Of a DNA stretch of 12,981 bases, positions 1-7,646 are shown piece by piece. How positions within the stretch are numbered: the stretch's first letter is position 1; each line of letters starts with the position of its first letter. This DNA is from DAIRET01 sp036795455 (GTDB taxonomy: Bacteria; Bacteroidota; Ignavibacteria; Ignavibacteriales; Ignavibacteriaceae): positions 1 to 12,981 of the forward strand of contig DAIRET010000077.1 in NCBI GenBank assembly GCA_036795455.1, written 5' to 3'. The notes beneath the pieces are model-generated. The model ran no database searches. It was not told the origin of the DNA and saw only the letters and a program-made list of their open reading frames with translations. The position numbers were made by a program, and so were the translations under genes.

Positions 1-2339
1 GTTTTCGACGCAAACTGAAATAGGTCGTTTTCCTCGAACGATATTTTCAAATTAGCCCCTGGAACCAAAGCAGCATCATTACGAATTGTTAATTGCCCTA
101 TATTATAATCTACAACAAAATCAACACCGGGAGTAAGTTCCCTTCCGTTTAAAGAAACGCGTACGGAGTTTTCAACTACATTAAAACCGAGAGATATTCT
201 TGAAGCAACACTTCCCGAATATTTACCTGTTAGCAGCCACTTATCTTTCTCCGAATTCAGTTTAGCTACAGTAGCAGTAGTATCATATACTGCGCTGTAT
301 TTAAGCGAATCGTAATTATAATTTGAAACTGTAGCAAGCTGTTTTGGTAAATCCCTGCCGAAAGGTTGTAATACAGGGAAAATTATTTCACCGGTCTCCG
401 GTATGATTGTTAATTGTGGTTTGTAGTCAAATATTCCATCCGGTTGCACTGCACCACTTGCATCAAGAAGATCTAACCCGAATGCTTCCAACAACCTTAC
501 GTTACCAAGTACAGATTGCGGATCGCTTCCGGCAACATCATATTTAATATCGAACTCAAATCCGTCTTTTTTAATATCCCTTCCGCCGATAGAATAAATA
601 TTCTTTAAAAGCAAGTTCCATGCTTTTTTCCACTGTGGTAGTAAATTCTTCGGTTTTATCAGCGTAAGTATCATACGCTGTGATGTGTCTGCCCCGGCTT
701 CATTGATGAAATCACCGAAAAAGATATCATCACTTGCTGAAGGAGTGGGACCTTCCTGGCGGAAAGCGACAGCGATGTTTTCATTTTCATCAACCGTCTT
801 TAATGTAATAAAACCTGTGTAGCGATTGACAATATAATCAACACCTTCAGTAAGCAGAATAAATCTATCAAGTACAATTTCGCCCGGCTTGGGTTCAGTA
901 TTCTCATTTCTTTTATCGGCAGGATAACCATTAATAGGGCGGGGCTCAAGGTCAATATATGCAATTGCATTTCTTTCGTTTGGATTTTTAAGCGATTGTT
1001 TTACCGAGCGCCAAACTTCAATTTCTTTTATAAAATAAGATAATTCCATCTGGGGCTGGGTATTACCATAATACTTATTGAATAGATTTATATTAGTATC
1101 AGCGTAATCTTTATGGACGAAATAGTTATTCTTCGAGTAGTCGTATGCTTTAAGTTCAAATTCTGTTGATTGTGAACCACCAGAAATACTTTTCTCTTTA
1201 ACTTCACCTTTCTTCTGGCTTGCAATAGTTGTAAGTGATAAAGGTCCCATTTTAAACTTCGCCTTTATACCGAAAAGAGCTTCACCACCGCCGATTAAAG
1301 GAGATGTTTGTAATGATACGTTACCGGCTTCCACGCTCTGAACAATTTCATCTTCGTAACCGGTATATTTTATTTTAAGCTGGTTTTCATACTCAAATGT
1401 TCGCTCGGTATTCCAGTCTGCACTTATCTGAAGTTTATCCCCGATCATACCGTCAACATTTACCTGAACCTGCTGCCTGAAATCGGGTTCATTCCTTGTA
1501 TTGCCAAGAAGTGAAGCTGTTACACCTTCAGTAGTTTCGCTCCGCCATGCACCGTGAATATCAACCGAGCCTCCAATCTTTAAACTAATCTTCGGTGTTC
1601 CGAAAATACTTAGTACACCAACGCTGGGGAGAGGAATCTCAAAATCGGTGAAATCTTTTATAATATCACCGAGTTGTTTCATTGCTGTATCTTTTAACTC
1701 ATATTTATAGACAAGCTCGTCCCACATCTCTCTTTCACGGGCTTTCATTTGTAATTCTATATATTCTTCAATAGGTATTCTAAGAACAACCTTAACAGTC
1801 TGCTCTCCTATTTTGTCCCTGATTTCTACAAATTTTCCAGTAGAGTCAATCTGAACTACTCTTTTTTTATTTGTTGATGAAGGTTGTGCATAAAGGTTCG
1901 ACGATTTTTTTCTATAAATAGAAGTATGCGGTACATCGGTTCGTTTATGCTTGAAGTGTTCCAGTCTTGCAGTTGAATCAAGCAGAGTTGAGTCAATTAT
2001 AGCCGGTATAGAATCAAGTTCGGTAGATAAAGAATCCGTTGAATCAAGTAATGCAGTTGAATCGTTTATAGTAATAGAGTCGCCGGGAAAGAAGAAGTCA
2101 TTCAACGGGATTGATTCTTCAACTGCAGGTGCCGGTGTTACCGGATTTAAATCTTGAAGAGAATATGCCTGTTCCCTGTTATCCAGATCATTCTGGTAAC
2201 CGGAAAGGAAAAAGAAAATAGCATCAAACCAAAGTTCACTATTCGCTTTAGTATGCTGCTGGCTTTGAAAACCAAAGCTGAAAAGAGAGAAAACAACAAC
2301 TGCAACCGGAGTTGTTATTTTTAGAAATTCTCTGCTCAA
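1..2339 (-). CDS. sprA: SprA, T9SS outer-membrane translocon protein (N-terminal part, cut by the left edge)
   Basis: The minus-strand frame is open without a stop for 779 codons and runs off the left edge. SprA proteins are usually well over 2,000 residues, so about the N-terminal third is present. SprA forms the very large outer-membrane beta-barrel of the type IX secretion system, which exports cargo with C-terminal sorting domains and gliding adhesins. The start is a TTG at 2339-2337: the first in-frame ATG is about 200 codons downstream, an in-frame TAA lies upstream, and AAAGG sits 11 nt before it. It gives a signal peptide of about 25 residues (SREFLKI, then a hydrophobic stretch). A linker rich in Asp-Ser-Thr follows at about residues 85-126. 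SprA_N-type sequence includes YTGYEDEIVQSVEAGNVSL near residues 320-340, and a second repeat-like region near 700-779 includes NGRELTPGVDFVVDYNIGQ. The family call is firm; the exact start is less certain. Confidence 0.9.
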   Translation of the reverse strand, partial: MSREFLKITTPVAVVVFSLFSFGFQSQQHTKANSELWFDAIFFFLSGYQNDLDNREQAYSLQDLNPVTPAPAVEESIPLNDFFFPGDSITINDSTALLDSTDSLSTELDSIPAIIDSTLLDSTARLEHFKHKRTDVPHTSIYRKKSSNLYAQPSSTNKKRVVQIDSTGKFVEIRDKIGEQTVKVVLRIPIEEYIELQMKAREREMWDELVYKYELKDTAMKQLGDIIKDFTDFEIPLPSVGVLSIFGTPKISLKIGGSVDIHGAWRSETTEGVTASLLGNTRNEPDFRQQVQVNVDGMIGDKLQISADWNTERTFEYENQLKIKYTGYEDEIVQSVEAGNVSLQTSPLIGGGEALFGIKAKFKMGPLSLTTIASQKKGEVKEKSISGGSQSTEFELKAYDYSKNNYFVHKDYADTNINLFNKYYGNTQPQMELSYFIKEIEVWRSVKQSLKNPNERNAIAYIDLEPRPINGYPADKRNENTEPKPGEIVLDRFILLTEGVDYIVNRYTGFITLKTVDENENIAVAFRQEGPTPSASDDIFFGDFINEAGADTSQRMILTLIKPKNLLPQWKKAWNLLLKNIYSIGGRDIKKDGFEFDIKYDVAGSDPQSVLGNVRLLEAFGLDLLDASGAVQPDGIFDYKPQLTIIPETGEIIFPVLQPFGRDLPKQLATVSNYNYDSLKYSAVYDTTATVAKLNSEKDKWLLTGKYSGSVASRISLGFNVVENSVRVSLNGRELTPGVDFVVDYNIGQLTIRNDAALVPGANLKISFEENDLFQFASK

Positions 2340-2350
2340 TTTAGGATGTA

Positions 2351-2355
2351 CCTTT
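2351..2355 (-). promoter_or_regulatory. Ribosome binding site supporting the TTG start of sprA
   Basis: AAAGG on the minus strand lies 11 nt upstream of the TTG at 2339-2337. It is the only purine-rich Shine-Dalgarno-like sequence near the beginning of the open frame. Together with the signal-peptide-like sequence it encodes downstream, it decides the non-ATG start. Confidence 0.45.
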
Positions 2356-2479
2356 AAGAATTATAATATTAAATAACTGGTAAAAAAAATACTATAAGCT
2401 ATCCTTCCGGCTGATTAATGCTTTATCCATTTAAAATCTCTTCTTGCAAATGATACTGTTTTCAACTTCAATACTTTCC

Positions 2480-2500
2480 ACCGGGACTCAAATTCCCGGT
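2480..2500. repeat. Perfect 7-bp inverted repeat in the sprA leader
   Basis: ACCGGGA (2480-2486) and TCCCGGT (2494-2500) are exact reverse complements around a 7-nt loop. The predicted hairpin stands out in an otherwise AT-rich gap. Neither side is followed by a U tract, so it does not look like an intrinsic terminator. It would lie in the sprA 5' untranslated region if transcription starts upstream of it. Confidence 0.5.
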
Positions 2501-2569
2501 ATAATTCATTAAAAAACACGAACCTTAACAGGTAAAAAAAAACTTTAGTTGACTGCTGCTAAAATAATT

Positions 2570-2602
2570 AAAAAAAAATTATAGAATGAAGGTATTTTTT
2601 TT
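2570..2602 (-). terminator. Possible weak terminator after the phosphoesterase
   Basis: On the minus strand, shortly after the phosphoesterase stop, an A8 run and a T9 run flank about 15 nt and could pair into an A/T-only hairpin ending in U residues. There is no GC clamp, so this would be a poor intrinsic terminator. It is listed because it is the only terminator-like element at the end of the four-gene cluster. Confidence 0.2.
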
Positions 2603-2614
2603 CCACCACTTTAT

Positions 2615-3304
2615 TTACTCCAGGTCCTTAGCTACAGTAGGAACCGAAATAATATTTACTAACTCTTCTCCGTCGATTATAACAGCGGTTAATTTATTCC
2701 CGGTATCAATTGAAGTATCAATATAAATTGAATTACTCCGTTTATTAAAAATCACATCTTCAAAGCGGGTATGTCCTACAATCTGTGTTTTTTCAAGTTT
2801 TATTAATTCGGCTCTATTCCAAATTATACTGTATGGCTCGGCTAAAGTAGCTCTGATTAAAAGATCAAAACTGTCCGATAAAAAAAACTCGCTGTCCTTG
2901 AAATGCGAAAGATACATTTCGGAAATCCCGGCATGTGATATAAAATGATAATCAAGGTTAATATAAAGCGGGGCATTACCGATTATATCGAGGTGCGAAT
3001 CAAGTAAAGCCGGATTTTTTTCGTAAGAACGGATAGTATTTTCATTCCCGTTATAAATCCACGGAACCCCAATTGGATTCGGCGGATCTGTAAAGAAATA
3101 ATAAAACATCAGGTCGTGATTACCTGCTGTAAACACTATTCCTTCATCTTTTACAAATTCAATCACTTCTGCCGAGAAGTTACCCCTGTCCACAAGGTCC
3201 CCAAGAGAATAAATATCACTGTTTGGATATTCTTTTTTAATCTTTGTAACCAGTTTTTTAAGAGTATAGAAACAGCCGTGAATATCTCCAATAACAGCTA
3301 TCAT
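2615..3304 (-). CDS. Calcineurin-like metallophosphoesterase, PPP (Ser/Thr phosphatase/ApaH-like) type
   Basis: This 229-residue protein carries the complete metal-site signature of the PPP phosphoesterases. GDIHG is at residues 6-10 (D7, H9), GDLVDRG at 35-41 (D36), GNHD at 61-64 (N62, H63), SHAG at 123-126 (H124) and GHTR at 177-180 (H178). Members of this group dephosphorylate phosphoproteins or hydrolyse diadenosine polyphosphates; sequence alone does not decide between PrpA-like phosphatase and ApaH-like activity. It has no signal peptide or membrane segment, so it is probably cytoplasmic. It starts 6 nt after the CoA-transferase stop, and the bases before its ATG are a T run without a Shine-Dalgarno sequence. 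Translation may therefore depend on coupling to the upstream gene. It is the last gene of the tight minus-strand cluster. The fold is certain; the substrate is unknown. Confidence 0.9.
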   Translation of the reverse strand: MIAVIGDIHGCFYTLKKLVTKIKKEYPNSDIYSLGDLVDRGNFSAEVIEFVKDEGIVFTAGNHDLMFYYFFTDPPNPIGVPWIYNGNENTIRSYEKNPALLDSHLDIIGNAPLYINLDYHFISHAGISEMYLSHFKDSEFFLSDSFDLLIRATLAEPYSIIWNRAELIKLEKTQIVGHTRFEDVIFNKRSNSIYIDTSIDTGNKLTAVIIDGEELVNIISVPTVAKDLE

Positions 3305-3310
3305 AAAAAA

Positions 3311-4663
3311 CTAAATGTATTTTTGTTCCTTTGCATATTTTTCCAAATCTTCACGGAACGCCGGGTGAGCAATGTTAATCAACGATTTAACTCTTTCCCT
3401 AATACTTTTACCGTAGAGGAATGCCGTTCCGTATTCTGTTACAACGTAGTGAACGTCGGCACGGTTTGTAACAACACCGGCACCGGGTTTCAACTGCTTT
3501 GTAATTTTGGAAATTTTAAAATCTTTTGTGGCTGAAGGTAATGCAATAATCGGTTTTCCTTCTTCGGAACGTGAGGCACCTCTAATAAAATCAACCTGTC
3601 CACCGAACCCTGAGAATAATCGTGTTCCGATAGAATCGGAGCAGACTTGTCCTGTAATATCTACTTCGATGGCAGAATTAATGGCAACCATTCTGTAGTT
3701 CTGAGCAATAACAAACGGGTCGTTGACGTATTCCTGTTTATGGAATTCAATTAACGGGTTGTTATCAATGAAGTCGTAAAGTCTTTTTGTTCCAAGGACA
3801 AACCCGGCAATAATTTTCCCGGTGTGCAGTCTTTTCTTTTTATTAGTGATGATACCTTTATCAACTAAATCTATAATTCCGTCTGAAAACATCTCCGAAT
3901 GGATACCAAGGTCCTTTTTAGTTTCAAGAAATTTTAAGACGGAATCAGGGATTACTCCGATTCCCATTTGTAGTGTAGAGCCATCTTCAATCATATTTGC
4001 AATGTGCATACCGATATTAGTATAAATCTGCTGCATATCATCTGTAATGTCTTTATGCCCTTGTGGAAGTTCAGCAATATCTTCATTAGTTTCAACAATG
4101 TAATCGATTTTGTTAATATGGATGAAGCTATCGCCTAATGCTCTCGGCATATTCGGATTTACCTGTGCAATAACAATATCCGCATGTTCTGCGGCAGTTT
4201 TAATTAGTCCTACTTCAGTACCATAACTACAGAAACCGTGTTCATCCGGTGGAGAAAGGTGAACAAGTGCAACATCAGCTTTCATTAATTTTTTTGCATG
4301 GAGTAACGGGTATTCATAAAGAAAAATGGGAATGAAGTTTGCCCGCCCGTCTCCAACAGCTTTTCTTGCTTCGTCACCCATAAAAAAGGAAGTATGAATG
4401 AAATGCTTTTCCATATCTGGTTTTAAGTAGGGGAGTTCACCGACCGACAATGCATGTATCAATTCAACATCTTCCAATTCGTCTTTTCTTTTGACCAATG
4501 CATCTATTAAAGTTAATGGGAAAGCGCAGTTTGAATGGACTGCTACTTTATCGCCGGACTTAATCGCTTTTACAGCTTCATCTGCTGAAACGACTTTTGT
4601 ACTGTAAGTTTTTAGAACATTTGCCGGTAAATTCGTTCTGCTTTTTGTTTCGTTCACTATCAT
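3311..4663 (-). CDS. Acetyl-CoA hydrolase/transferase-family CoA-transferase (acetate or 4-hydroxybutyrate type)
   Basis: At 450 residues this matches the usual length of the acetyl-CoA hydrolase/4-hydroxybutyrate CoA-transferase family. These cytoplasmic enzymes move CoA between an acyl-CoA and a free carboxylate through a glutamyl-CoA thioester. HSEMFSDG at residues 255-262 supplies the expected catalytic glutamate, E257. GIGVIPD (234-240) and GFGGQVDF (352-359) match the glycine-rich CoA-binding and oxyanion regions, and VTEYGTA (408-414) is the typical C-terminal family motif. The ATG lies 9 nt after the alanine dehydrogenase stop, and a GAGAAG ribosome binding site overlaps that stop, so the two genes are probably cotranscribed. 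Donor and acceptor acids cannot be read from the sequence; acetate, propionate, butyrate and 4-hydroxybutyrate all fit. True hydrolase activity is less likely because the transferase glutamate is intact. Confidence 0.92.
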   Translation of the reverse strand: MIVNETKSRTNLPANVLKTYSTKVVSADEAVKAIKSGDKVAVHSNCAFPLTLIDALVKRKDELEDVELIHALSVGELPYLKPDMEKHFIHTSFFMGDEARKAVGDGRANFIPIFLYEYPLLHAKKLMKADVALVHLSPPDEHGFCSYGTEVGLIKTAAEHADIVIAQVNPNMPRALGDSFIHINKIDYIVETNEDIAELPQGHKDITDDMQQIYTNIGMHIANMIEDGSTLQMGIGVIPDSVLKFLETKKDLGIHSEMFSDGIIDLVDKGIITNKKKRLHTGKIIAGFVLGTKRLYDFIDNNPLIEFHKQEYVNDPFVIAQNYRMVAINSAIEVDITGQVCSDSIGTRLFSGFGGQVDFIRGASRSEEGKPIIALPSATKDFKISKITKQLKPGAGVVTNRADVHYVVTEYGTAFLYGKSIRERVKSLINIAHPAFREDLEKYAKEQKYI

Positions 4664-4672
4664 AAATTCTTC

Positions 4673-5794
4673 TCAATTAGTTGGGAAAAAATGAATTCTT
4701 CTATATTCAACATCAAATGTGTTGGCAATTATTTCGTTTGTACAATAACCGTTGAAAGTACATGCTCCTTTTGAAAGACCGGAATCTTCCATCAATGCTT
4801 TTTCAACGCCTCTATCCGCAATAGCATGGATATAACCTAACGAGGCATTTGTCAAACCGTAGCTTGCCGTTCTTGATACAAATGCCGGGAGATTGGGAAC
4901 ACAATAATGGAAAACATTATGCTTAACAAAGAACGGGTCTGATATTGTTGTAGGACGGCTTGTAGCAACGCATCCTCCCTGGTCGATTGAAACGTCAACG
5001 ATAACTGCACCGTTTTTCATTGTTTTAACCATATCTTCCGTTACTATATGCGGTGCCTTTTCGCCGCGAATTAAAACAGCACCAATTAAAACATCCGCAA
5101 ATTTAACCCCGCGTGCAATAGTATATGGATTGGCGACAACAGTAGTTATCTTTCGCTGGAACGTTTCATCAATTCTTCTAAGACGGCTCAAATCTTTATC
5201 AATAACAATAACCTGCGCACCTCTTCCTAATGCTGATTTTGCTGCTTGAACACCAACAACGCCGGCTCCTAAAATAACAACTGCCGCAGGAGCAACGCCT
5301 GTTAATCCTCCTAACAAAACACCGCGTCCCGTTTTGGATGTACTTTCAAGCATTTGTTCCGCTTTTTGAACTGCTAATTGTCCTGCTATTTCACTCATTG
5401 AATGAAGAACCGGGAGGTCATTATCATTCTCTATCAGTTCATAACTTACTGCTGTTATTTTTTTTGTCAATAAAGTATTTAAAACTTTATTTTCAGAAAC
5501 GGCAAGATGAAGAAAAGAAAAGATAGTTTGTTTTTCCTGTAGTAAATCGCATTCTTCAGGGGTAAGTCTTGCCACTTTAACTATAAACTCGCTTCTTTGA
5601 AAAACTTCTTCCGCACTGTAAACAATAGTGGCTCCGAGGTTTTTATAATCATCATCGGAGAAATGGCTTCCTTCGCCTGCACCTTTTTCGATGTAAACTG
5701 CATGTCCCGCCCTAATCAATGAATCAACACCGGCAGGAGCAATCGCAACTCTTCTTTCTTCAAATTTAGATTCTTTTGGTATTCCTATACGCAT
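4673..5794 (-). CDS. ald: Alanine dehydrogenase
   Basis: NAD-dependent alanine dehydrogenase interconverts L-alanine with pyruvate, ammonium and NADH. The 373-residue length is typical, and the N-terminus MRIGIPKESKFEERRVAIAP is diagnostic. By analogy with the characterised mycobacterial enzyme, R15, K73 and H96 are the pyruvate/catalytic residues and D271 in VDVSIDQGG is the conserved aspartate. E119 is also in its expected place. The Rossmann NAD loop is GAGVVG at 176-181. The segment after K73 reads ARLTPEE where VKEP-like sequence is common, a mild variation. An AAGAGG ribosome binding site lies 10 nt before the ATG. The gene sits 56 nt after the acyl-CoA ligase and 9 nt before the CoA-transferase, so it is probably in the same operon. 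Transhydrogenase alpha subunit is ruled out by length and by the family motifs. Confidence 0.95.
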   Translation of the reverse strand: MRIGIPKESKFEERRVAIAPAGVDSLIRAGHAVYIEKGAGEGSHFSDDDYKNLGATIVYSAEEVFQRSEFIVKVARLTPEECDLLQEKQTIFSFLHLAVSENKVLNTLLTKKITAVSYELIENDNDLPVLHSMSEIAGQLAVQKAEQMLESTSKTGRGVLLGGLTGVAPAAVVILGAGVVGVQAAKSALGRGAQVIVIDKDLSRLRRIDETFQRKITTVVANPYTIARGVKFADVLIGAVLIRGEKAPHIVTEDMVKTMKNGAVIVDVSIDQGGCVATSRPTTISDPFFVKHNVFHYCVPNLPAFVSRTASYGLTNASLGYIHAIADRGVEKALMEDSGLSKGACTFNGYCTNEIIANTFDVEYRRIHFFPTN

Positions 5795-5804
5795 AAAGTT
5801 ATCG

Positions 5805-5810
5805 CCTCTT
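5805..5810 (-). promoter_or_regulatory. Ribosome binding site of ald
   Basis: AAGAGG on the minus strand lies 10 nt before the ald ATG. It is one of the few clear Shine-Dalgarno sequences in the window and supports the start shown for ald. Confidence 0.5.
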
Positions 5811-5850
5811 AAGATTTAATAAAGATTTAACACAAATTACTAATTTTCAA

Positions 5851-7572
5851 CTATTCTCCCAAAGTATCATTGTCAACCAGATACCTTTTTATTTTTTGGG
5901 TAGTAGTTTTTTCAAATTCCTTTTGCCTAATTGTAAACTTTTTTATTTGCTTGAAAGAAGTTAATTCCTTATTAATTTCTTTGATTTCGCTTGCAACTAC
6001 TTTGTGAATTAACTCTTCGGTTATGGGAAGGTTATTTTTTTCAGAATACTCAATGAATGCTTCAGCATCAACAACAAGTTTGGCGGCAATCACTTCATCA
6101 TGTTTCGAATCTTTTTCACCGTAAACAAGCGATTCCATTATATACGGACTTCTGTTTAAGTAATCTTCAATTTCTTCCGGGAAAACATTTTTTCCGTTGT
6201 TGGCAATGATGACATTCTTTTTACGTCCGCTTATATGTAGAAAACCTTCTTTGTCCAGGTACCCGATGTCGCCGCTTTTAAACCAGCCGTTTTCAAAAGC
6301 GTCTTCAGTCAGTTTTTCATTTTTATAATAACCGGGCATAACATTAGGACCTTTTATAAACACCTCTCCGTTTCCTTCTGCATCAGGGTTATTAATCTTT
6401 ATTTGTACTCCCGGCAGTGGTAACCCTGCTGCATTGTCCTTGAAGGCATCCAGTCTATTTAGAGCCGTAATCGGGGATGTTTCAGTTAATCCATACCCTT
6501 GAACAAAAACGAACCCGAATTCACGTAATCCTTTTGCTACTTTGGGATCGGGAGCGGCACCGCCGGCAATGAACATTCTAACATGTCCGCCAAACTTTGC
6601 ATGTAATTCTTTAAAAATTTTCTTTTTTGAGCTTTTCCATCCTACCTTTTCAAGCACATTAGTAACTTTGATTAAACCGGGCATAATAACGGATTTAACT
6701 TTATCTTCATTTATAGATTTATATATTCGCTTAAACATTTTATCATACAATAGCGGTACAGCTAATAGAACTGTCGCCTGAACTTTTTGAAGGTCTTCAA
6801 CAACTGTTTTTAGTGAACGGGCAAAATGAGCTGATGCACCGCTAAATATAGGACACAAGAAGCCGCATGTACACTCGTATGTATGATGCATCGGAAGTAC
6901 AGATAAAAACCGATCCTCCGGAGGAATAAAAAGCATTTGCGTCATTGCCATTAAATTTGCAGCGAGATTATTTTGCGTTAGCATTACTCCCTTTGCGCGT
7001 CCCAGCGAGCCGGAAGTAAAAATAATTTCACACATTTCGTTAGGATTTATTTTCGGCAGCTGGTCAACCTGGAATGAAGGTGCTTTATTTATCAACTCTA
7101 CCATAGAGAAGATTCCTTCTTTTTCGGTTAAGTGATCCATACTGATATAATGTTTTAATTTTTTTAATGTACTTCTTTTTTCTTTGAAAAGAGTTTCAAA
7201 CGAGTCGGAAAACACAAGCACTTCCGATTCCGATTCGTGCAGAATATTTAATATTTCGTTTGAGCTTAAATTCTTATCTACAGGGACTATTACATAATTG
7301 AACAGCATCGCAGTCAAATACGTTAACCCCCACTGTACTCTGTTTTCACCTATAACAGCAATATGAGTTCGTTCTTGTAATCCCAACTGCTTTAATGCGC
7401 TTCCAAACTTTAATACATTTTCAAGTAACTGGTTGTATGTAACACGCTGAATCGGTGTAGCATTCAAATCCTCAAGGGCAAGCTTATTCCCGTACGTTTT
7501 AGCGGAGTTCAAAAGCATCTCCTGTACAGTACTTATAAATGGAACTTGAAAAAGGGTGTAATTTTCTTTCAT
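5851..7572 (-). CDS. AMP-forming acyl-CoA ligase (long-chain fatty acid-CoA ligase family)
   Basis: This 573-residue member of the adenylate-forming (ANL) superfamily activates a carboxylic acid with ATP to an acyl-adenylate and transfers it to CoA. The phosphate-binding loop is FTSGSLGRAKGV at 185-196. It is slightly divergent from the common TSGTTGxPKGV because Leu replaces the second Thr and Ala replaces Pro. Other core motifs are intact: GYGLTET (359-365), SGDIG (433-437), the hinge GRKKNVI (449-455), NGKNVFPEEIE (459-469), and the C-terminal TTTQKIKR with the expected catalytic lysine K560. No transmembrane segment is obvious. It is the first gene of the minus-strand block and is followed 56 nt later by ald. 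The overall pattern is closest to long-chain acyl-CoA ligases, but chain length cannot be predicted, and an acyl-ACP synthetase or aryl acid ligase is possible. Confidence 0.88.
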   Translation of the reverse strand: MKENYTLFQVPFISTVQEMLLNSAKTYGNKLALEDLNATPIQRVTYNQLLENVLKFGSALKQLGLQERTHIAVIGENRVQWGLTYLTAMLFNYVIVPVDKNLSSNEILNILHESESEVLVFSDSFETLFKEKRSTLKKLKHYISMDHLTEKEGIFSMVELINKAPSFQVDQLPKINPNEMCEIIFTSGSLGRAKGVMLTQNNLAANLMAMTQMLFIPPEDRFLSVLPMHHTYECTCGFLCPIFSGASAHFARSLKTVVEDLQKVQATVLLAVPLLYDKMFKRIYKSINEDKVKSVIMPGLIKVTNVLEKVGWKSSKKKIFKELHAKFGGHVRMFIAGGAAPDPKVAKGLREFGFVFVQGYGLTETSPITALNRLDAFKDNAAGLPLPGVQIKINNPDAEGNGEVFIKGPNVMPGYYKNEKLTEDAFENGWFKSGDIGYLDKEGFLHISGRKKNVIIANNGKNVFPEEIEDYLNRSPYIMESLVYGEKDSKHDEVIAAKLVVDAEAFIEYSEKNNLPITEELIHKVVASEIKEINKELTSFKQIKKFTIRQKEFEKTTTQKIKRYLVDNDTLGE

Positions 7573-7601
7573 AACAAACTCACTTTTTATAATTAATAAC
7601 T

Positions 7602-7609
7602 CAAAGTTA
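7602..7609 (-). promoter_or_regulatory. Candidate -7 box (TAACTTTG) for the ligase operon
   Basis: The minus-strand octamer TAACTTTG matches the Bacteroidetes -7 consensus TAnnTTTG and lies 29 nt before the ligase ATG, which would leave a short leader. An A/T tract sits directly upstream. I see no good TTTG -33 box about 19 nt upstream, so the call rests on one box and its position. Confidence 0.35.
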
Positions 7610-7646
7610 ATAAAAAAAAACTACAGGAAAAGAAGATTTTCGAGGG

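Larger units (their letters stand above)
2340..2614 (-). promoter_or_regulatory. Intergenic leader upstream of sprA
   Basis: These 275 bases separate the phosphoesterase stop from the sprA start on the minus strand. They are very AT-rich, with two A9 runs (2534-2542, 2570-2578) and a T8 run (2595-2602). The only GC-rich structure is the hairpin at 2480-2500. On the minus strand a TATCATTTG sequence resembles the Bacteroidetes -7 box TAnnTTTG but has one extra base. The gap is long enough for a separate sprA promoter, although I cannot place a start site. No riboswitch, tRNA or convincing small gene is visible. Confidence 0.4.

Noticed and set aside
1951..2157. A 68-codon plus-strand open frame rich in Ser, Val and Glu
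   Set aside because: It is the antisense of the DS/DST-rich linker of SprA; its repetitive composition is a mirror of that coding sequence and it has no independent support.
2392..2430. A 12-residue minus-strand mini-ORF in the sprA leader (MDKALISRKDSL)
   Set aside because: A frame this short is expected by chance in the gap, and it has no strong ribosome binding site or attenuator-like structure.
2534..2578. Two A9 runs upstream of sprA as possible phase-variation tracts
   Set aside because: Such runs are common in this AT-rich DNA (another A9 is at 7611-7619), they are not placed within a recognised promoter spacer, and there are no reads to show length variation.
3116..3535. A 139-codon plus-strand open frame
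   Set aside because: It lies antisense across the phosphoesterase-CoA-transferase junction, has a Phe/Asn/Cys-rich composition with no motif, and both opposite-strand genes carry intact family signatures.
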